From an uncultured Bacteroidota bacterium (GTDB lineage Bacteria; Bacteroidota; Bacteroidia; Flavobacteriales; Flavobacteriaceae), in contig CACMZR010000004.1 of assembly GCA_902618245.1 (NCBI GenBank), positions 62,001 through 126,000 on the forward strand: a stretch of DNA of 64,000 nucleotides, written 5' to 3'. The position numbers and the translations under genes are program-made. This document shows positions 31,125 to 43,270 of this stretch, piece by piece; position 1 is the stretch's first letter, and the number at the start of each line of letters is the position of its first letter. The notes beneath the pieces were generated by a model, which saw only the letters and a list, made by a program, of their open reading frames with translations, was not told the DNA's origin and made no database searches.

Positions 31125-31155
31125 TTTGAAACACCAAAAAAAAACTATACATTTG
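31125..31155 (+). promoter_or_regulatory. Bacteroidota promoter for the str-S10-spc-alpha cluster
   Basis: TTTG (31125-31128), 19-nt spacer, TACATTTG (31148-31155) matches TTTG-N17-23-TAnnTTTG; 35 nt upstream of rpsL. Confidence 0.75.
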
Positions 31156-31158
31156 CAC

Positions 31159-31173
31159 GCCGTTAAAAACGGC
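31159..31173 (+). promoter_or_regulatory. Stem-loop GCCGTT-AAA-AACGGC at the predicted 5' end of the rpsL leader
   Basis: Perfect 6-bp inverted repeat with 3-nt loop starting 3 nt after the -7 element. Confidence 0.6.
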
Positions 31174-31189
31174 TTTATTAAACAAATTT

Positions 31190-31567
31190 ATGCCAACAAT
31201 AGCGCAATTAGTTAGAAAAGGAAGGATAAGTATCTCTAAGAAAAGCAAGTCTGCTGCTCTCGACTCGTGTCCCCAAAAGCGCGGTGTTTGTACTAGAGTT
31301 TATACCACAACTCCAAAAAAACCGAATTCTGCAATGCGAAAAGTTGCGCGTGTTAGACTAACAAATGGCAAGGAAGTTAATGCATACATTCCTGGTGAGG
31401 GACACAATCTACAAGAACATTCTATAGTCCTAGTAAGAGGTGGGAGGGTAAAAGATTTACCTGGTGTTCGTTATCATATTATACGGGGTGCATTGGACAC
31501 AGCTGGTGTTGAAGGACGTCTACAAAGACGTTCTAAATATGGTGCAAAAAAACCTAAGAGCAAGTAA
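31190..31567 (+). CDS. rpsL: 30S ribosomal protein S12
   Basis: [42 protein letters not shown]. Confidence 0.98.
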   Translation: MPTIAQLVRKGRISISKKSKSAALDSCPQKRGVCTRVYTTTPKKPNSAMRKVARVRLTNGKEVNAYIPGEGHNLQEHSIVLVRGGRVKDLPGVRYHIIRGALDTAGVEGRLQRRSKYGAKKPKSK

Positions 31568-31580
31568 AATATCACCTTAG

Positions 31581-32057
31581 ATGAGAAAAAAGCAAGCCAA
31601 AAAGAGACCATTAGAACCAGATCCAAGATTTAAAGATCAACTTGTGACAAGGTTTGTTAACAACTTGATGTGGAATGGAAAAAAATCAGTTGCTTTTTCA
31701 ATTTTCTATGATGCAATTGAAATAGTTGATCAGAGAAAACAGGATGACGAAAAATCGGCATTAGAGGTCTGGAAAGAGGCCCTTTCAAATGTTATGCCAC
31801 ATGTTGAGGTAAGAAGTAGAAGAGTGGGAGGTGCAACATACCAGATACCGATGCAAATAAGACCCGATCGAAAAGTTTCTTTGGCAATGAAATGGTTGAT
31901 AAGCTTTTCAAGAAAACGCAATGAAAAAACCATGGCTCTTAGATTAGCAAGCGAAATTTTAGCCGCATCGAAAGAGGAGGGGTCGGCTGTCAAAAAAAGA
32001 CAAGATACTCATAAAATGGCTGAAGCAAACAAAGCATTTTCTCATTTTAGATTTTAA
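31581..32057 (+). CDS. rpsG: 30S ribosomal protein S7
   Basis: S7 motifs (MPHVEVRSRRVGGATYQIPMQIRPDRK); synteny. Confidence 0.98.
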   Translation: MRKKQAKKRPLEPDPRFKDQLVTRFVNNLMWNGKKSVAFSIFYDAIEIVDQRKQDDEKSALEVWKEALSNVMPHVEVRSRRVGGATYQIPMQIRPDRKVSLAMKWLISFSRKRNEKTMALRLASEILAASKEEGSAVKKRQDTHKMAEANKAFSHFRF

Positions 32058-32072
32058 AAATACTTTATCACT

Positions 32073-34199
32073 ATGTCTCGAGATTTAAAATACACTAGAA
32101 ACATTGGAATTGCAGCCCACATTGATGCAGGTAAAACAACTACAACTGAAAGAATTCTTTTTTACACCGGTGTTAGTCATAAGATAGGTGAAGTTCATGA
32201 TGGAGCTGCAACAATGGATTGGATGGAACAGGAACAAGAACGAGGCATAACAATAACATCTGCTGCCACTACATGTATTTGGGATTTTCCACAGGAACAA
32301 GGCAAACCAACGTCAGATTCAAAACCTTACCATTTCAATATAATCGATACACCAGGACACGTAGACTTTACGGTTGAAGTAAATAGATCACTAAGAGTTC
32401 TAGATGGACTTGTTTTTTTGTTTTCAGCTGTAGATGGAGTTGAACCACAGTCAGAGACAAACTGGAGATTAGCCGATAACTACCGTGTGCCTAGAATTGG
32501 ATTTGTCAATAAAATGGATCGTCAAGGTGCAAATTTTTTAAATGTTTGCACTCAAGTGCGAGAAATGTTAAAATCTAATGCCGTTCCTGTTGTTTTAAAT
32601 ATCGGTGAGGAGGAAGATTTTAAGGGAATTGTAGACTTGGTTACTAACAAAGCTATAATATGGCACGAGGAAAGATTTGGATCTACATTTGATGAGATAC
32701 CAATACCAGATGATATGGTGGACGAGGTTGAAAAGTATCGTGCACAATTAATAGAAGCGGTGGCAGAATATGATGAAAACTTATTAGAAAAGTTTTTCGA
32801 GGACCCAAGTAGCATTAGTGCTGATGAAATCCATAGAGCATTAAGGGCAGCAACTCAAGACATGAGTATAATTCCTATGATATGTGGATCATCTTTCAAA
32901 AACAAGGGTGTTCAGTTTCTTTTGGATGCTGTTTGTCGTTATCTACCTTCCCCTGAGGACAAAGAAGCAATAGTAGGTACCAATCCAAATAATGATCAAG
33001 AAATTTCTCGTAAGCCAACGGTTAATGAGCCATTTTCTGCATTAGCATTTAAAATTGCAACAGATCCATTTGTTGGCAGGCTAGCCTTTTTCAGAGCTTA
33101 TTCAGGTCACCTTGATGCAGGATCATACGTGTTAAATAACAGAACTGGCAATAAAGAGAGAATATCAAGAATTTATCAAATGCACTCAAATAAACAAAAT
33201 GCTATTGCTTTTATCGAAGCAGGTGATATTGGGGCGGCAGTCGGATTTAAAGACATTAAAACAGGTGACACTTTATCAGCTGAGAAATCACCAATAATTC
33301 TTGAAAGCATGAATTTTCCCGATCCTGTCATCGGAATAGCTGTTGAGCCCAAGACAAAAGCAGACGTAGACAAACTTGGTATGGCTTTAGGTAAATTGGC
33401 CGAAGAAGATCCTACTTTCCAAGTTAAAACTGATGAATCTTCAGGGCAGACTATTATCTCTGGAATGGGCGAATTACACCTTGATATAATTGTTGATAGG
33501 CTAAAAAGGGAATTTAAAGTAGAAGTAAATCAAGGAAAACCTCAAGTAGAGTACAAAGAAGCACTAACATCAAAATCAGATCACAGAGAGGTATATAAAA
33601 AGCAAACTGGAGGTAGAGGTAAATTCGCTGATATTATTTTTACGATGGAGCCTGGCGAAAATGGCAAATCTGGACTTGAGTTTGTAAATTTAATTAAGGG
33701 CGGTAACATTCCTAAAGAGTATATCCCTTCTGTTGAAAAAGGCTTTAAGGAAGCTATGAATAACGGGCCTCTTGCGGGATTTGAATTAGATTCAATGAAA
33801 ATTACTCTGCAAGACGGTTCTTTTCATCCTGTAGATTCTGATTCTCTATCTTTTGAATTAGCAGCTAAACTTGGATTTAAAGAGGCTGCTCAAGGTGCAA
33901 GTCCGGTTATAATGGAGCCAATAATGAAATTAGAGGTCCTAACACCGGAGGAAAATATGGGTGATATCGTGGGAGATTTAAACCGTCGCAGAGGTCAAGT
34001 TAATTCTATGGATGATCGTGCAGGAGCAAAGGTTGTTAAAGCAGAAGTACCCTTATCTGAAATGTTTGGATATGTCACCTCTTTAAGGACTTTATCATCA
34101 GGAAGAGCAACTTCAACAATGGAATTCGCACATTATTCTGAAACTCCCTCTAGCATTTCCGAAACTGTAATTTCGGAGGTAAAGGGAATTACAGATTAA
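32073..34199 (+). CDS. fusA: Elongation factor G
   Basis: [46 protein letters not shown]. Confidence 0.98.
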   Translation: MSRDLKYTRNIGIAAHIDAGKTTTTERILFYTGVSHKIGEVHDGAATMDWMEQEQERGITITSAATTCIWDFPQEQGKPTSDSKPYHFNIIDTPGHVDFTVEVNRSLRVLDGLVFLFSAVDGVEPQSETNWRLADNYRVPRIGFVNKMDRQGANFLNVCTQVREMLKSNAVPVVLNIGEEEDFKGIVDLVTNKAIIWHEERFGSTFDEIPIPDDMVDEVEKYRAQLIEAVAEYDENLLEKFFEDPSSISADEIHRALRAATQDMSIIPMICGSSFKNKGVQFLLDAVCRYLPSPEDKEAIVGTNPNNDQEISRKPTVNEPFSALAFKIATDPFVGRLAFFRAYSGHLDAGSYVLNNRTGNKERISRIYQMHSNKQNAIAFIEAGDIGAAVGFKDIKTGDTLSAEKSPIILESMNFPDPVIGIAVEPKTKADVDKLGMALGKLAEEDPTFQVKTDESSGQTIISGMGELHLDIIVDRLKREFKVEVNQGKPQVEYKEALTSKSDHREVYKKQTGGRGKFADIIFTMEPGENGKSGLEFVNLIKGGNIPKEYIPSVEKGFKEAMNNGPLAGFELDSMKITLQDGSFHPVDSDSLSFELAAKLGFKEAAQGASPVIMEPIMKLEVLTPEENMGDIVGDLNRRRGQVNSMDDRAGAKVVKAEVPLSEMFGYVTSLRTLSSGRATSTMEFAHYSETPSSISETVISEVKGITD

Positions 34200-34209
34200 A
34201 TATTAAAAA

Positions 34210-34515
34210 ATGAGTCAAAAAATTAGAATCAAGTTAAAATCCTACGACTTCAATTTAGTTGATAAGTCAGCTGACAAAATTGTAAAGACAGTCAAAAATA
34301 CAGGTGCAGTTGTTACTGGCCCAATACCTTTACCAACACATAAAAAAATCTTTACAGTCCTTAGATCTCCTCATGTAAATAAAAAGTCACGTGAACAATT
34401 TAAATTATCATCATATAAGCGGCTATTAGATATATATAGCTCATCTTCTAAGACTATAGATGCACTAATGAAATTAGAGCTGCCAAGTGGTGTAGAGGTT
34501 GAAATAAAAGTTTAA
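34210..34515 (+). CDS. rpsJ: 30S ribosomal protein S10
   Basis: S10 motifs ([36 protein letters not shown]). Confidence 0.98.
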   Translation: MSQKIRIKLKSYDFNLVDKSADKIVKTVKNTGAVVTGPIPLPTHKKIFTVLRSPHVNKKSREQFKLSSYKRLLDIYSSSSKTIDALMKLELPSGVEVEIKV

Positions 34516-34525
34516 ATAATTTATT

Positions 34526-35143
34526 ATGTCTGGTTTAATTGGAAAAAAAATAGGTATGACAAGTCTTTATGACAATTCAGGTAGAAATGTTGCCTGTACT
34601 GTATTAGAGGCTGGACCATGCTTTGTTTCTCAAATAAAAACTAACGAAACAGATGGATACCAAGCTATTCAACTTGCCTATGATGATAAAAATGAAAAAA
34701 AAGTAACTAACACTGAGTTAGGGCATTTTAAAAAAGCGAATTTAAAAGTCAAAAAAAAATTATTAGAGTTCAAGAATTTTGACAAGGAAATAAAACTTGG
34801 AGACAAAATTAGTGTTGAGAATTTTGCAGAAGGAGAATTTGTGGATGTTTCAGCATTATCTAAAGGAAAAGGTTTCCAAGGTGTTGTAAAAAGGCATGGC
34901 TTTGGTGGTGTAGGTCAGGCAACTCATGGCCAACATAACCGATTAAGAGCTCCTGGTTCTATTGGAGCCGCTTCTTATCCTGCGCGCGTATTTAAAGGCA
35001 TGAGAATGGCTGGGCAAATGGGAAACCAAAAAGTCAAAATTCTAAATCTGAGAGTAATCAAAGTTGTCCCTGAAAAAAACATACTAATTCTAAAAGGGTC
35101 TGTTCCAGGTCCAAAAAACGCATACGTAACTATTCAGAAATAA
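34526..35143 (+). CDS. rplC: 50S ribosomal protein L3
   Basis: [46 protein letters not shown]. Confidence 0.98.
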   Translation: MSGLIGKKIGMTSLYDNSGRNVACTVLEAGPCFVSQIKTNETDGYQAIQLAYDDKNEKKVTNTELGHFKKANLKVKKKLLEFKNFDKEIKLGDKISVENFAEGEFVDVSALSKGKGFQGVVKRHGFGGVGQATHGQHNRLRAPGSIGAASYPARVFKGMRMAGQMGNQKVKILNLRVIKVVPEKNILILKGSVPGPKNAYVTIQK

Positions 35144-35772
35144 TGGAATTATTTGTACACAAAATAAATGGTAAAAAAACTAGTAAAAAAATTAAGCTAG
35201 ATAATTCTGTTTTTGGAGTAGAACCAAATACTCATGCAATTTATTTAGATGTAAAGTCTTATTTGGCTAATAAAAGGCAAGGCACTCATAAGACAAAACA
35301 ACGTGCAGATATAAAAGGCAGTACAAGGAAAATAAAAAAGCAGAAAGGAACAGGAACAGCAAGAGCCGGTAGCATCAAAAATCCTATATTCAGAGGAGGT
35401 GGAAGAATTTTTGGTCCTACCCCAAGAGACTATTCTCAGAAAGTAAATAAAAAAGTTAAAAGATTAGCTCGTAAATCCGCGTTGAGCATTAAGGCTAAGG
35501 AGAAGTCAATTTTTATAATTGAAGACTTCCAAATGGAAAAACCCAGCACAAAAGAATTTATAAAAATGCTCTCAGCCCTTGGCCTAACTGGGAAAAAAAA
35601 TCTTTTCGTCTTGGAGGAGTTGAATAAAAATGTATATTTGTCGTCGCGCAATTTAAAGAATTCAAATGTTGTAATTAACTCTGAATTAAATACTTATGGA
35701 ATTGCAAATGCTAATAATCTAATTATTAGTGAGGGAGCAGTTCCAAAAATTGAATCACTTCTAAACCGTTAG
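35143..35772 (+). CDS. rplD: 50S ribosomal protein L4
   Basis: L4 motifs (KQKGTGTARAGS, FRGGGRIFGPTPRDYS); 1-nt overlap with rplC. Confidence 0.97.
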   Translation: MELFVHKINGKKTSKKIKLDNSVFGVEPNTHAIYLDVKSYLANKRQGTHKTKQRADIKGSTRKIKKQKGTGTARAGSIKNPIFRGGGRIFGPTPRDYSQKVNKKVKRLARKSALSIKAKEKSIFIIEDFQMEKPSTKEFIKMLSALGLTGKKNLFVLEELNKNVYLSSRNLKNSNVVINSELNTYGIANANNLIISEGAVPKIESLLNR

Positions 35773-35774
35773 TT

Positions 35775-36065
35775 ATGAATATTTTATTTAAACCTATAAT
35801 TACTGAAAAAGCTTCAAAAATTAGTGAGAGACTAAATCAGTATACCTTTTTGGTGGATAAAAGGTCAAATAAAATCCAAATTAAAAAAGCTGTTGAAGAT
35901 ATCTATGACGTAAAAGTTGACAATGTTTCTACTATAAACTACGGTTCGGAGAGAAAAAAACGTTACACCAAAAATGGGATACAAAATGGTAAATCTAATT
36001 CTATAAAAAAAGCAATTGTCAAGCTTGCTGAAGGTGATAAAATCGATTTTTATGATAATTTATAA
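35775..36065 (+). CDS. rplW: 50S ribosomal protein L23
   Basis: KPIITEKASKISE..YTFLVDKRSNKIQIKKAVEDIYDVKV. Confidence 0.97.
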   Translation: MNILFKPIITEKASKISERLNQYTFLVDKRSNKIQIKKAVEDIYDVKVDNVSTINYGSERKKRYTKNGIQNGKSNSIKKAIVKLAEGDKIDFYDNL

Positions 36066-36074
36066 AAAATTAAA

Positions 36075-36899
36075 ATGCCAGTTAGAAAGTTAAAACCCAT
36101 CACACCTGCCCAGCGTTTTCGAGTCGTTAACGGCTTTGATGCTATTACAACCGATAAACCTGAAAAAAGTTTATTAGAGCCTAGGAAAAGAACTGGTGGG
36201 CGAAATAATAAGGGAAAAATGACCTCACGCTACATTGGTGGGGGTCACAAGAAAAGATATCGTATAATCGATTTTAAGCGCAACAAATTTAATATTCCAG
36301 CTGAAGTAAAATCTATTGAGTATGACCCTAATCGCTCAGGGTTTATTGCGTTGACCGAATTTGAAGACGGTGAAAAAAGATATATAATAGCACCAAGCGG
36401 TTTGAAAGTCGGACAATCTGTGGTATCTGGTAAAAATGCAACCCCTGAAATTGGTAATGCTTTGTTTCTATCAGATATACCATTGGGGACAGTAATTTCC
36501 AATATTGAACTGAGCCCAGGCAAAGGTGCGTCAATTGCACGAAGTGCCGGAGCATTTGCACAACTAATGGCTAGAGACGGTAAATTTGCAACGATTAAAT
36601 TACCCTCAGGCGAAACCCGTTTAATTTTAGTAACATGTATGGCTGTAGTAGGCTCAGTATCAAATTCTGATCATCAACTTTTAGTTTCAGGTAAAGCGGG
36701 AAGAAATAGATGGCTTGGTAGGAGACCAAGAACTCGTCCTGTTGCTATGAATCCTGTTGATCACCCAATGGGAGGTGGTGAAGGGAGAGCTTCAGGAGGA
36801 CACCCGAGATCCCGAAAAGGAATTCCTGCAAAAGGTTTTCGAACTAGAGCAAAATCCAAGTCAACAAATAAGTTTATAATTGAAAGAAGGAAAAAATAA
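36075..36899 (+). CDS. rplB: 50S ribosomal protein L2
   Basis: [11 protein letters not shown]-type motif; [25 protein letters not shown]. Confidence 0.98.
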   Translation: MPVRKLKPITPAQRFRVVNGFDAITTDKPEKSLLEPRKRTGGRNNKGKMTSRYIGGGHKKRYRIIDFKRNKFNIPAEVKSIEYDPNRSGFIALTEFEDGEKRYIIAPSGLKVGQSVVSGKNATPEIGNALFLSDIPLGTVISNIELSPGKGASIARSAGAFAQLMARDGKFATIKLPSGETRLILVTCMAVVGSVSNSDHQLLVSGKAGRNRWLGRRPRTRPVAMNPVDHPMGGGEGRASGGHPRSRKGIPAKGFRTRAKSKSTNKFIIERRKK

Positions 36900-36905
36900 A
36901 TTGAT

Positions 36906-37184
36906 ATGGCACGTTCATTAAAAAAAGGCCCATTTGTTCATCATAGTCTTGAAAAAAAACTGATGAAAAACGTTGAGGATGGCAAAAAAACCGTAATCAA
37001 GACATGGTCACGAGCTTCATTGATAACTCCGGATTTTGTAGGCCAAACTATAGGTGTCCATAATGGTAAGACTTTTATTCCTGTTTACATTACCGAAAAC
37101 ATGGTTGGGCACAAGCTTGGGGAATTTTCCATAACGAGAAATTTTAGAGGACATGCTGGAGCAAAAAATAAAGGGAACAAATAA
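36906..37184 (+). CDS. rpsS: 30S ribosomal protein S19
   Basis: [34 protein letters not shown]. Confidence 0.98.
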   Translation: MARSLKKGPFVHHSLEKKLMKNVEDGKKTVIKTWSRASLITPDFVGQTIGVHNGKTFIPVYITENMVGHKLGEFSITRNFRGHAGAKNKGNK

Positions 37185-37192
37185 ATTTTAAT

Positions 37193-37597
37193 ATGGGAAA
37201 TAGAAAAAGACAGTCTGCTTTAGCTATCAAGGAATCAAAGAAATCCCTCTCACATGCTACACTTAGAAATTGTCCTACTTCACCAAGAAAGATGAGATTA
37301 GTTGCTGATCAAATTAGAGGTAAATCAATAGGCAGTGCACTGTCAGTATTGAAATTTAGTCCTAAGCAATCATCAAAAAAATTAGAAAAACTTTTACTTT
37401 CAGCAATTTCAAATTGGCAATCTAAAAATGAAAATGAAGATATTGAAAAAGCGAAACTTTTCATTTCTGAAATTAAAGTTGATGGAGGGAAAATGTTAAA
37501 AAGGCTCAGACCAGCTCCTCAAGGTAGAGCTCATAGAATTCGTAAAAGATCGAATCACGTCACTGTTGTATTAGAATCAAACTTAATCAAAGCATAA
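37193..37597 (+). CDS. rplV: 50S ribosomal protein L22
   Basis: [47 protein letters not shown]. Confidence 0.97.
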   Translation: MGNRKRQSALAIKESKKSLSHATLRNCPTSPRKMRLVADQIRGKSIGSALSVLKFSPKQSSKKLEKLLLSAISNWQSKNENEDIEKAKLFISEIKVDGGKMLKRLRPAPQGRAHRIRKRSNHVTVVLESNLIKA

Positions 37598-37598
37598 A

Positions 37599-38318
37599 AT
37601 GGGACAAAAGACAAATCCAATTGGTAATCGTTTGGGAATTATTAGGGGATGGGACTCAAACTGGTATGGTGGGAAAAACTATGGAGATAAAATTGCGGAG
37701 GATGAAAAAATAAGAAAGTATATTCATGCCCGCCTCTACAAAGCCAGTGTCTCAAATGTAATAATTGAAAGGACATTAAAGATAATTACTATTACCATAA
37801 CCACAGCTCGTCCGGGCATTATAATTGGAAAAGCAGGTCAAGAAGTGGATAAATTAAAAGAAGAATTAAGAAAATTAACCTTAAAGGAAGTACAAATCAA
37901 CATTTTTGAGATTAAAAGACCTGAGCTTGACGCTCAGTTGGTCGGTTCAAGCATCGCTAGACAAATCGAAAGTAGGATATCATACAGACGTGCTATAAAA
38001 ATGGCTATTGCAGCTGCTATAAGAATGAATGCTGAAGGAATAAAAGTACAAATTTCTGGCAGACTGAATGGTGCTGAAATGGCAAGATCTGAATCCTATA
38101 AAGAAGGTAGGATACCTTTATCTACATTTCGAGCCGACATTGACTATGCAATTGTTGAAGCTCACACAACATATGGTAGACTGGGTATTAAAGTTTGGAT
38201 TATGAAAGGTGAGGTATACGGGAAAAGAGAACTTTCTCCCCTTATTGGTATTTCTAAGAAAGCTCAGACAGGTGGAAATTCTTCAGCTGGAAGCGATCGC
38301 CAAAATCGTCGGAAATAA
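37599..38318 (+). CDS. rpsC: 30S ribosomal protein S3
   Basis: [25 protein letters not shown] domain [19 protein letters not shown]. Confidence 0.98.
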   Translation: MGQKTNPIGNRLGIIRGWDSNWYGGKNYGDKIAEDEKIRKYIHARLYKASVSNVIIERTLKIITITITTARPGIIIGKAGQEVDKLKEELRKLTLKEVQINIFEIKRPELDAQLVGSSIARQIESRISYRRAIKMAIAAAIRMNAEGIKVQISGRLNGAEMARSESYKEGRIPLSTFRADIDYAIVEAHTTYGRLGIKVWIMKGEVYGKRELSPLIGISKKAQTGGNSSAGSDRQNRRK

Positions 38319-38332
38319 AATTATAATTATAC

Positions 38333-38752
38333 ATGTTACAACCAAAAAAGACAAAATATCGAAAAGCTCAGAAAGGAAAGATGAAAGGACTTTCGTCACG
38401 AGGAAACCAGCTTTCTAATGGAATGTTTGGGATTAAAGCTCTTGGATCAGTATTTATTACCTCTAGACAAATTGAGGCTGCTCGAATTGCAGCAACCAGA
38501 TACATGAAAAGAGAAGGACAGCTTTGGATAAAAATTTTTCCAGACAAACCTATTACTAAAAAACCTCTTGAGGTTCGTATGGGCAAAGGGAAAGGAGCTC
38601 CAGAGTATTTTGTTGCGGTTACTAAAGCTGGGCGAGTCATATTTGAGGTTGCTGGTGTTCCACATAGCATAGCAAAGGAAGCTTTGAGACTTGCAGCACA
38701 AAAACTTCCTGTCAAAACAAAATTTATAGTTGCTCGAGATTTTGAAAACTAA
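38333..38752 (+). CDS. rplP: 50S ribosomal protein L16
   Basis: [44 protein letters not shown]. Confidence 0.98.
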   Translation: MLQPKKTKYRKAQKGKMKGLSSRGNQLSNGMFGIKALGSVFITSRQIEAARIAATRYMKREGQLWIKIFPDKPITKKPLEVRMGKGKGAPEYFVAVTKAGRVIFEVAGVPHSIAKEALRLAAQKLPVKTKFIVARDFEN

Positions 38753-38760
38753 AACTAGAA

Positions 38761-38952
38761 ATGAAACAAACTGAAATAATAAAATTATCAAATCAAGATC
38801 TTAGGGATAAGTTAGATGAGTATAAGAAAAAGTTACTCGAATTGAAAATGGCCCATGCGGTGTCGCCAATTGAAAATCCCCTGCAAATAAAAATAACTCG
38901 GCGTGTAATAGCTAAAATTAGAACAGCTATTTTGAATAAAAAAGAAAAATAG
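38761..38952 (+). CDS. rpmC: 50S ribosomal protein L29
   Basis: MKQTEIIKLSNQDLRDKLDEYKKKLLELKMAHAVSPIENPLQIKITRRVIAKIRT. Confidence 0.96.
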   Translation: MKQTEIIKLSNQDLRDKLDEYKKKLLELKMAHAVSPIENPLQIKITRRVIAKIRTAILNKKEK

Positions 38953-38958
38953 GTAATC

Positions 38959-39216
38959 ATGGAAACAAGAAATTTAAGAAAAGAGAGGGTGGGAGTTGTT
39001 GTTAGTAACAAAATGGAAAAATCTATTGTTGTTTCAGAGGTAAAAAAAGTAAAACACCCGATGTATGGAAAATTTGTATTAAAAACAAAAAAATATATAG
39101 CCCATGATGAAAAAAACGATTGCAACATCGGAGATACAGTTAAAATTATGGAAACAAGGCCATTAAGTAAGTCAAAGTGCTGGCGAATGGTAGAAATAAT
39201 TGAAAGAGCAAAATAA
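38959..39216 (+). CDS. rpsQ: 30S ribosomal protein S17
   Basis: [47 protein letters not shown]. Confidence 0.97.
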   Translation: METRNLRKERVGVVVSNKMEKSIVVSEVKKVKHPMYGKFVLKTKKYIAHDEKNDCNIGDTVKIMETRPLSKSKCWRMVEIIERAK

Positions 39217-39585
39217 ATGGTACAACAAGAATCTAGACTCAAAGTAGCAGATAATACCGGTGCAAAGGAGGTATTAACAATTCGTGTATTAGGAGGTACA
39301 AAAAGAAGATATGCTTACATAGGGGATAAAATTGTAGTATCTGTAAAGGAAGCTTCTCCATCTGGAACAATAAAAAAGGGCCAAGTATCTATCGCCGTAG
39401 TTGTAAGGACTCGTAAAGAAATCAGGCGTGCTGATGGATCTTACATAAGATTCGATGAAAATGCCTGTGTTCTTTTAAATCCAACTGGTGAAATGAGAGG
39501 AACAAGAGTTTTTGGACCAGTAGCACGTGAGCTTAGGGAAAAGCAATTTATGAAGATAGTTTCATTGGCTCCTGAAGTATTATAA
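39217..39585 (+). CDS. rplN: 50S ribosomal protein L14
   Basis: [27 protein letters not shown]. Confidence 0.98.
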   Translation: MVQQESRLKVADNTGAKEVLTIRVLGGTKRRYAYIGDKIVVSVKEASPSGTIKKGQVSIAVVVRTRKEIRRADGSYIRFDENACVLLNPTGEMRGTRVFGPVARELREKQFMKIVSLAPEVL

Positions 39586-39596
39586 ATTAAAAGAAA

Positions 39597-39905
39597 ATGA
39601 GAATAAAAATTAAAAAGGGTGATAAAGTAAGAGTAATTTCTGGATCTAATAAGGGTTCTGAAGGTGAGATTATAAGTATAAAAAAAGGTACAAATAAGGC
39701 TATAGTCGAAGGCGTTAATATAGTTAAAAAGCACAATAAACCAAGTGCTCAGAAACCTCAAGGGGGTATATCAGAAAAAGAAGCTCCAATACATATATCC
39801 AATTTATCCTTGATCACCCCAGACGGAAAAACGACACGAGTGGGTTTCAGATATGATGATGGAGCCAAAGTACGTTATTCAAAAAAAACAAATGAAGCTA
39901 TTTAA
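39597..39905 (+). CDS. rplX: 50S ribosomal protein L24
   Basis: KUOW-type KKGDKVRVISGSNKGSEGEI; synteny. Confidence 0.97.
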   Translation: MRIKIKKGDKVRVISGSNKGSEGEIISIKKGTNKAIVEGVNIVKKHNKPSAQKPQGGISEKEAPIHISNLSLITPDGKTTRVGFRYDDGAKVRYSKKTNEAI

Positions 39906-39908
39906 ATT

Positions 39909-40460
39909 ATGTCATATACACCAAGACTAAAATACGATTACAACAGTAGAATCATTGCAAGCCTTAAAGAATCTTTTAGTTATAAAAGCGTTATGCAAGT
40001 TCCAAAACTTCTTAAAATAGTTCTTAGCAGGGGAGTAGGTTCAGCTGTAGCTGATAAAAAACTTATTGATCATGCAATTGAAGAATTATCAATTATTACT
40101 GGTCAAAAAGCAATAGCAACAGTTTCAAAAAAAGATGTTGCATCGTTTAAACTTCGAAAAGGCATGCCTATTGGAGTAAAAGTTACACTTCGTGGAGAAC
40201 GCATGTTTGAATTTATGGACCGCTTAGTAACGACTGCTCTGCCACGCGTACGAGACTTTCAAGGTGTAAAAACGACTGGTTTTGATGGACGTGGTAATTA
40301 CACTTTAGGTGTAACTGAGCAAATAATATTTCCTGAAATTGACATAGATAAGGTGAATAAGATAAATGGTATGGATATTACCTTTGTAACCTCAGCAAAA
40401 ACAGATCAGGAAGCAAAATCATTATTAACTGAACTTGGTATTCCTTTTAAAAAAAATTAA
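39909..40460 (+). CDS. rplE: 50S ribosomal protein L5
   Basis: L5 motifs ([49 protein letters not shown]). Confidence 0.98.
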   Translation: MSYTPRLKYDYNSRIIASLKESFSYKSVMQVPKLLKIVLSRGVGSAVADKKLIDHAIEELSIITGQKAIATVSKKDVASFKLRKGMPIGVKVTLRGERMFEFMDRLVTTALPRVRDFQGVKTTGFDGRGNYTLGVTEQIIFPEIDIDKVNKINGMDITFVTSAKTDQEAKSLLTELGIPFKKN

Positions 40461-40461
40461 A

Positions 40462-40731
40462 ATGGCTAAAGAATCAATGAAAGCACGAGAAAGAAAGCGT
40501 GCCAAAACAGTCGCAAAGTATTCAGAAAAAAGAAAAAAACTCAAAGAGGCAGGTGATTTTTTGGGTTTGCAAAAACTACCGAAAGATGCTTCTCCTGTAA
40601 GGATGCACAATCGTTGTAAAATAACTGGCAGGCCGAAAGGCTACATGCGTCAGTTCGGTATTTCAAGAGTAACATTTAGAGAAATGGCAAATAAAGGTTT
40701 AATACCTGGAGTCACAAAAGCCAGTTGGTAA
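40462..40731 (+). CDS. rpsN: 30S ribosomal protein S14 (zinc-free form)
   Basis: [46 protein letters not shown] at 40462, not the ORF-track start 40435. Confidence 0.97.
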   Translation: MAKESMKARERKRAKTVAKYSEKRKKLKEAGDFLGLQKLPKDASPVRMHNRCKITGRPKGYMRQFGISRVTFREMANKGLIPGVTKASW

Positions 40732-40750
40732 TCATAAAAATATTATATAT

Positions 40751-41152
40751 ATGTTCACAGACCCAATAGCAGATTATTTAACTCGTATAAGGAATGCAAA
40801 TCTTGCTTCTCACCGTATAGTTGAGATTCCTTCTTCTAAAATTAAAAAAGATATCACCAAAATTCTTTTTGATCAAGGTTATATTTTAAGTTATAAATTT
40901 GAAGAAACTACCAACAAGCAAGGAGTTATAAAAATTGCTCTCAAGTATGATAAGTTTACTAAAGAACCTGTCATAAAAAAATTACAAAGAATAAGCACTC
41001 CTGGTTTACGAAAATATTCCTCATCTAACAGCATACCCAGAACATTAAATGGATTAGGAATCTCAATAGTTTCAACTTCAAAAGGAGTGATGACAGGAAA
41101 GCAAGCTACGAAAGAAAATGTAGGTGGTGAATTAATTTGTTATGTTTATTAA
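40751..41152 (+). CDS. rpsH: 30S ribosomal protein S8
   Basis: [36 protein letters not shown]. Confidence 0.98.
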   Translation: MFTDPIADYLTRIRNANLASHRIVEIPSSKIKKDITKILFDQGYILSYKFEETTNKQGVIKIALKYDKFTKEPVIKKLQRISTPGLRKYSSSNSIPRTLNGLGISIVSTSKGVMTGKQATKENVGGELICYVY

Positions 41153-41164
41153 AAAAATTCGTTT

Positions 41165-41707
41165 ATGTCAAGAATAGGGAATAGCCCAATCAAAGTACCA
41201 GAAGGAGTAGAAATAGATATCCAACCATCGTATATAAATGTGAAAGGAAGGCTGGGTGAGCTTTCACAAAAATATAGTGACGTGGAAATAAAAATTCAAG
41301 ATAATGTAATTTCAGTTTTAAGATCTTCTGAAAGTAAAAATGCAAAATCGAAACACGGACTATATAGATCATTAATATACAATATGGTACAAGGAGTTAG
41401 TTCAGGTTTTACGAAAGAACTAGAGCTAGTAGGTGTTGGTTACAGAGCAAGTAATCAAGGACAAAAACTTGATCTTGCACTTGGGTTCTCACATAATATA
41501 CTATTTGAAATAGCACCTGAGGTCAAAATTGAAACAATATCTGAAAAGGGTAAAAACCCAATTGTCAAATTAACCTCTTACGATAAACAATTAGTTGGCC
41601 ATGTGGCTTCAAAAATACGTTCTTTCAGAAAGCCAGAGCCATATAAAGGAAAGGGAATCAAATATGTTGGAGAACAGATCAGAAGAAAAGCTGGTAAGTC
41701 AGCATAA
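41165..41707 (+). CDS. rplF: 50S ribosomal protein L6
   Basis: [39 protein letters not shown]. Confidence 0.98.
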   Translation: MSRIGNSPIKVPEGVEIDIQPSYINVKGRLGELSQKYSDVEIKIQDNVISVLRSSESKNAKSKHGLYRSLIYNMVQGVSSGFTKELELVGVGYRASNQGQKLDLALGFSHNILFEIAPEVKIETISEKGKNPIVKLTSYDKQLVGHVASKIRSFRKPEPYKGKGIKYVGEQIRRKAGKSA

Positions 41708-41718
41708 TTTATTTTATT

Positions 41719-42078
41719 ATGAGTTTAACAAAATTAGAGCGCAGAAATAGAATTCGGAAACGAATTCGTAAAGTTATAAACGGAACAGCATCCATACCAA
41801 GACTTTCTGTATACAGAAGCAACAAAGAAATATATGCTCAACTAATAAACGACAATTTGGGTAAAACAATTGTATCTGCTTCTTCACGAGATAAAGAAAT
41901 ATCTAAAGAAAAATCATCTAATAAAACTGAAACTGCATCTATTGTTGGTAAACAAATAGCTGTTTTAGCTTTAAAAAATGGTATTTCTAAGGTAAAGTTT
42001 GATCGAAACGGATATTTGTACCATGGTAGAGTTAAGGCACTGGCTGATGGAGCCCGTGATGGAGGAATAAAATTTTAA
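41719..42078 (+). CDS. rplR: 50S ribosomal protein L18
   Basis: [45 protein letters not shown]. Confidence 0.97.
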   Translation: MSLTKLERRNRIRKRIRKVINGTASIPRLSVYRSNKEIYAQLINDNLGKTIVSASSRDKEISKEKSSNKTETASIVGKQIAVLALKNGISKVKFDRNGYLYHGRVKALADGARDGGIKF

Positions 42079-42085
42079 TTTTCAT

Positions 42086-42610
42086 ATGTATCAAGACTAT
42101 AAAAACATAGAACTAGTTAAGCCAGCTGGACTGGATTTAAAAGACCGTTTAGTTGGAGTTCAACGTGTAACGAAAGTGACAAAAGGAGGAAGAGCCTTCG
42201 GATTTTCTGCTATTGTTGTCGTCGGGGATGAAAACGGTGTAATTGGCCAAGGCTTAGGCAAGTCTAAAGAAGTTTCTGAAGCAATTGCAAAAGCAGTTGA
42301 AGATGCTAAGAAAAATCTAATACGCATCCCTATTCTTAATGGAACCCTTCCTCATGAACAAAAAGGGAAGTATGGTGGAGCTCGAGTATTTCTTAAGCCA
42401 GCTTCAGAAGGAACTGGTGTTATTGCAGGTGGAGCTGTTCGAGCTGTACTAGACGCAGTTGGTATTCACAATGTATTGTCAAAATCCCAAGGATCCTCAA
42501 ATCCTCACAATGTAGTTAAAGCCACTTTTGATGCACTCCTGAAATTAAGAAACCCACAACAAATAGCTAAGCAAAGAGGAATTTCTATTGATAAAGTTTT
42601 TAATGGATAA
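42086..42610 (+). CDS. rpsE: 30S ribosomal protein S5
   Basis: [34 protein letters not shown]. Confidence 0.98.
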   Translation: MYQDYKNIELVKPAGLDLKDRLVGVQRVTKVTKGGRAFGFSAIVVVGDENGVIGQGLGKSKEVSEAIAKAVEDAKKNLIRIPILNGTLPHEQKGKYGGARVFLKPASEGTGVIAGGAVRAVLDAVGIHNVLSKSQGSSNPHNVVKATFDALLKLRNPQQIAKQRGISIDKVFNG

Positions 42611-42619
42611 ATATTAAAT

Positions 42620-42799
42620 ATGGCGCAAATTAAAATTAAGCAAGTAAGAAGTAGAATAAAACGTTTACAAAAACAAAAGTCAACTCTTGACTCCTTGGGG
42701 CTTAAACGTATTGGTAGTGAGGTCGTGCATGAAGCAACACCAAGCATATTGGGCATGGTAAACAAAGTAAGGCATTTGGTCACTGTAAAAGAATTATAA
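42620..42799 (+). CDS. rpmD: 50S ribosomal protein L30 (59 aa, absent from ORF track)
   Basis: ATG..TAA reading MAQIKIKQVRSRIKRLQKQKSTLDSLGLKRIGSEVVHEATPSILGMVNKVRHLVTVKEL; between rpsE and rplO. Confidence 0.96.
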   Translation: MAQIKIKQVRSRIKRLQKQKSTLDSLGLKRIGSEVVHEATPSILGMVNKVRHLVTVKEL

Positions 42800-42808
42800 A
42801 AAATTAGT

Positions 42809-43261
42809 ATGAGTTTAGATAATATTTCACCTTCAAAGGGATCTAATAGAGTGGCTGGAAAGCGACTTGGAAGAGGACAATCTTCAGGTAAAGGAGGAAC
42901 CTCTTCTAGAGGGCATAAGGGAGCTAAATCTCGATCTGGTTATTCAAAAAAAATTGGTTTTGAAGGTGGTCAGATGCCCCTACAAAGAAGAATTCCAAAA
43001 TATGGATTCAAAAACATAAATCGTATTGAATACCAGCCCATTAACCTGGATAAAATCCAAAATCTAGCTGAAAAAAAATTGTTCAAGAAAGAATTAAATA
43101 TTGATCAAATGGTAAAATTACATTTGATTCATAAAAACGATTTAGTCAAAATATTAGGTCGTGGAAAGCTAACCATACCCATCAAAATTACAGCTCACAA
43201 GTTTTCAACTTCGGCAAAATCAGCAATAGAAGCAGCTGGAGGTGAAGCTATAACTTTATAA
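42809..43261 (+). CDS. rplO: 50S ribosomal protein L15
   Basis: [34 protein letters not shown]. Confidence 0.97.
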   Translation: MSLDNISPSKGSNRVAGKRLGRGQSSGKGGTSSRGHKGAKSRSGYSKKIGFEGGQMPLQRRIPKYGFKNINRIEYQPINLDKIQNLAEKKLFKKELNIDQMVKLHLIHKNDLVKILGRGKLTIPIKITAHKFSTSAKSAIEAAGGEAITL

Positions 43262-43270
43262 ATTGTTTTA

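Noticed and set aside
38368-38791. Antisense ORFs (115 and 114 aa) across rplP
   Set aside because: Shadow ORFs of a conserved ribosomal protein gene.
38793-39242. 149-aa minus-strand ORF over rpmC/rpsQ
   Set aside because: Antisense to two conserved ribosomal genes; hydrophobic composition is an AT-rich artefact.
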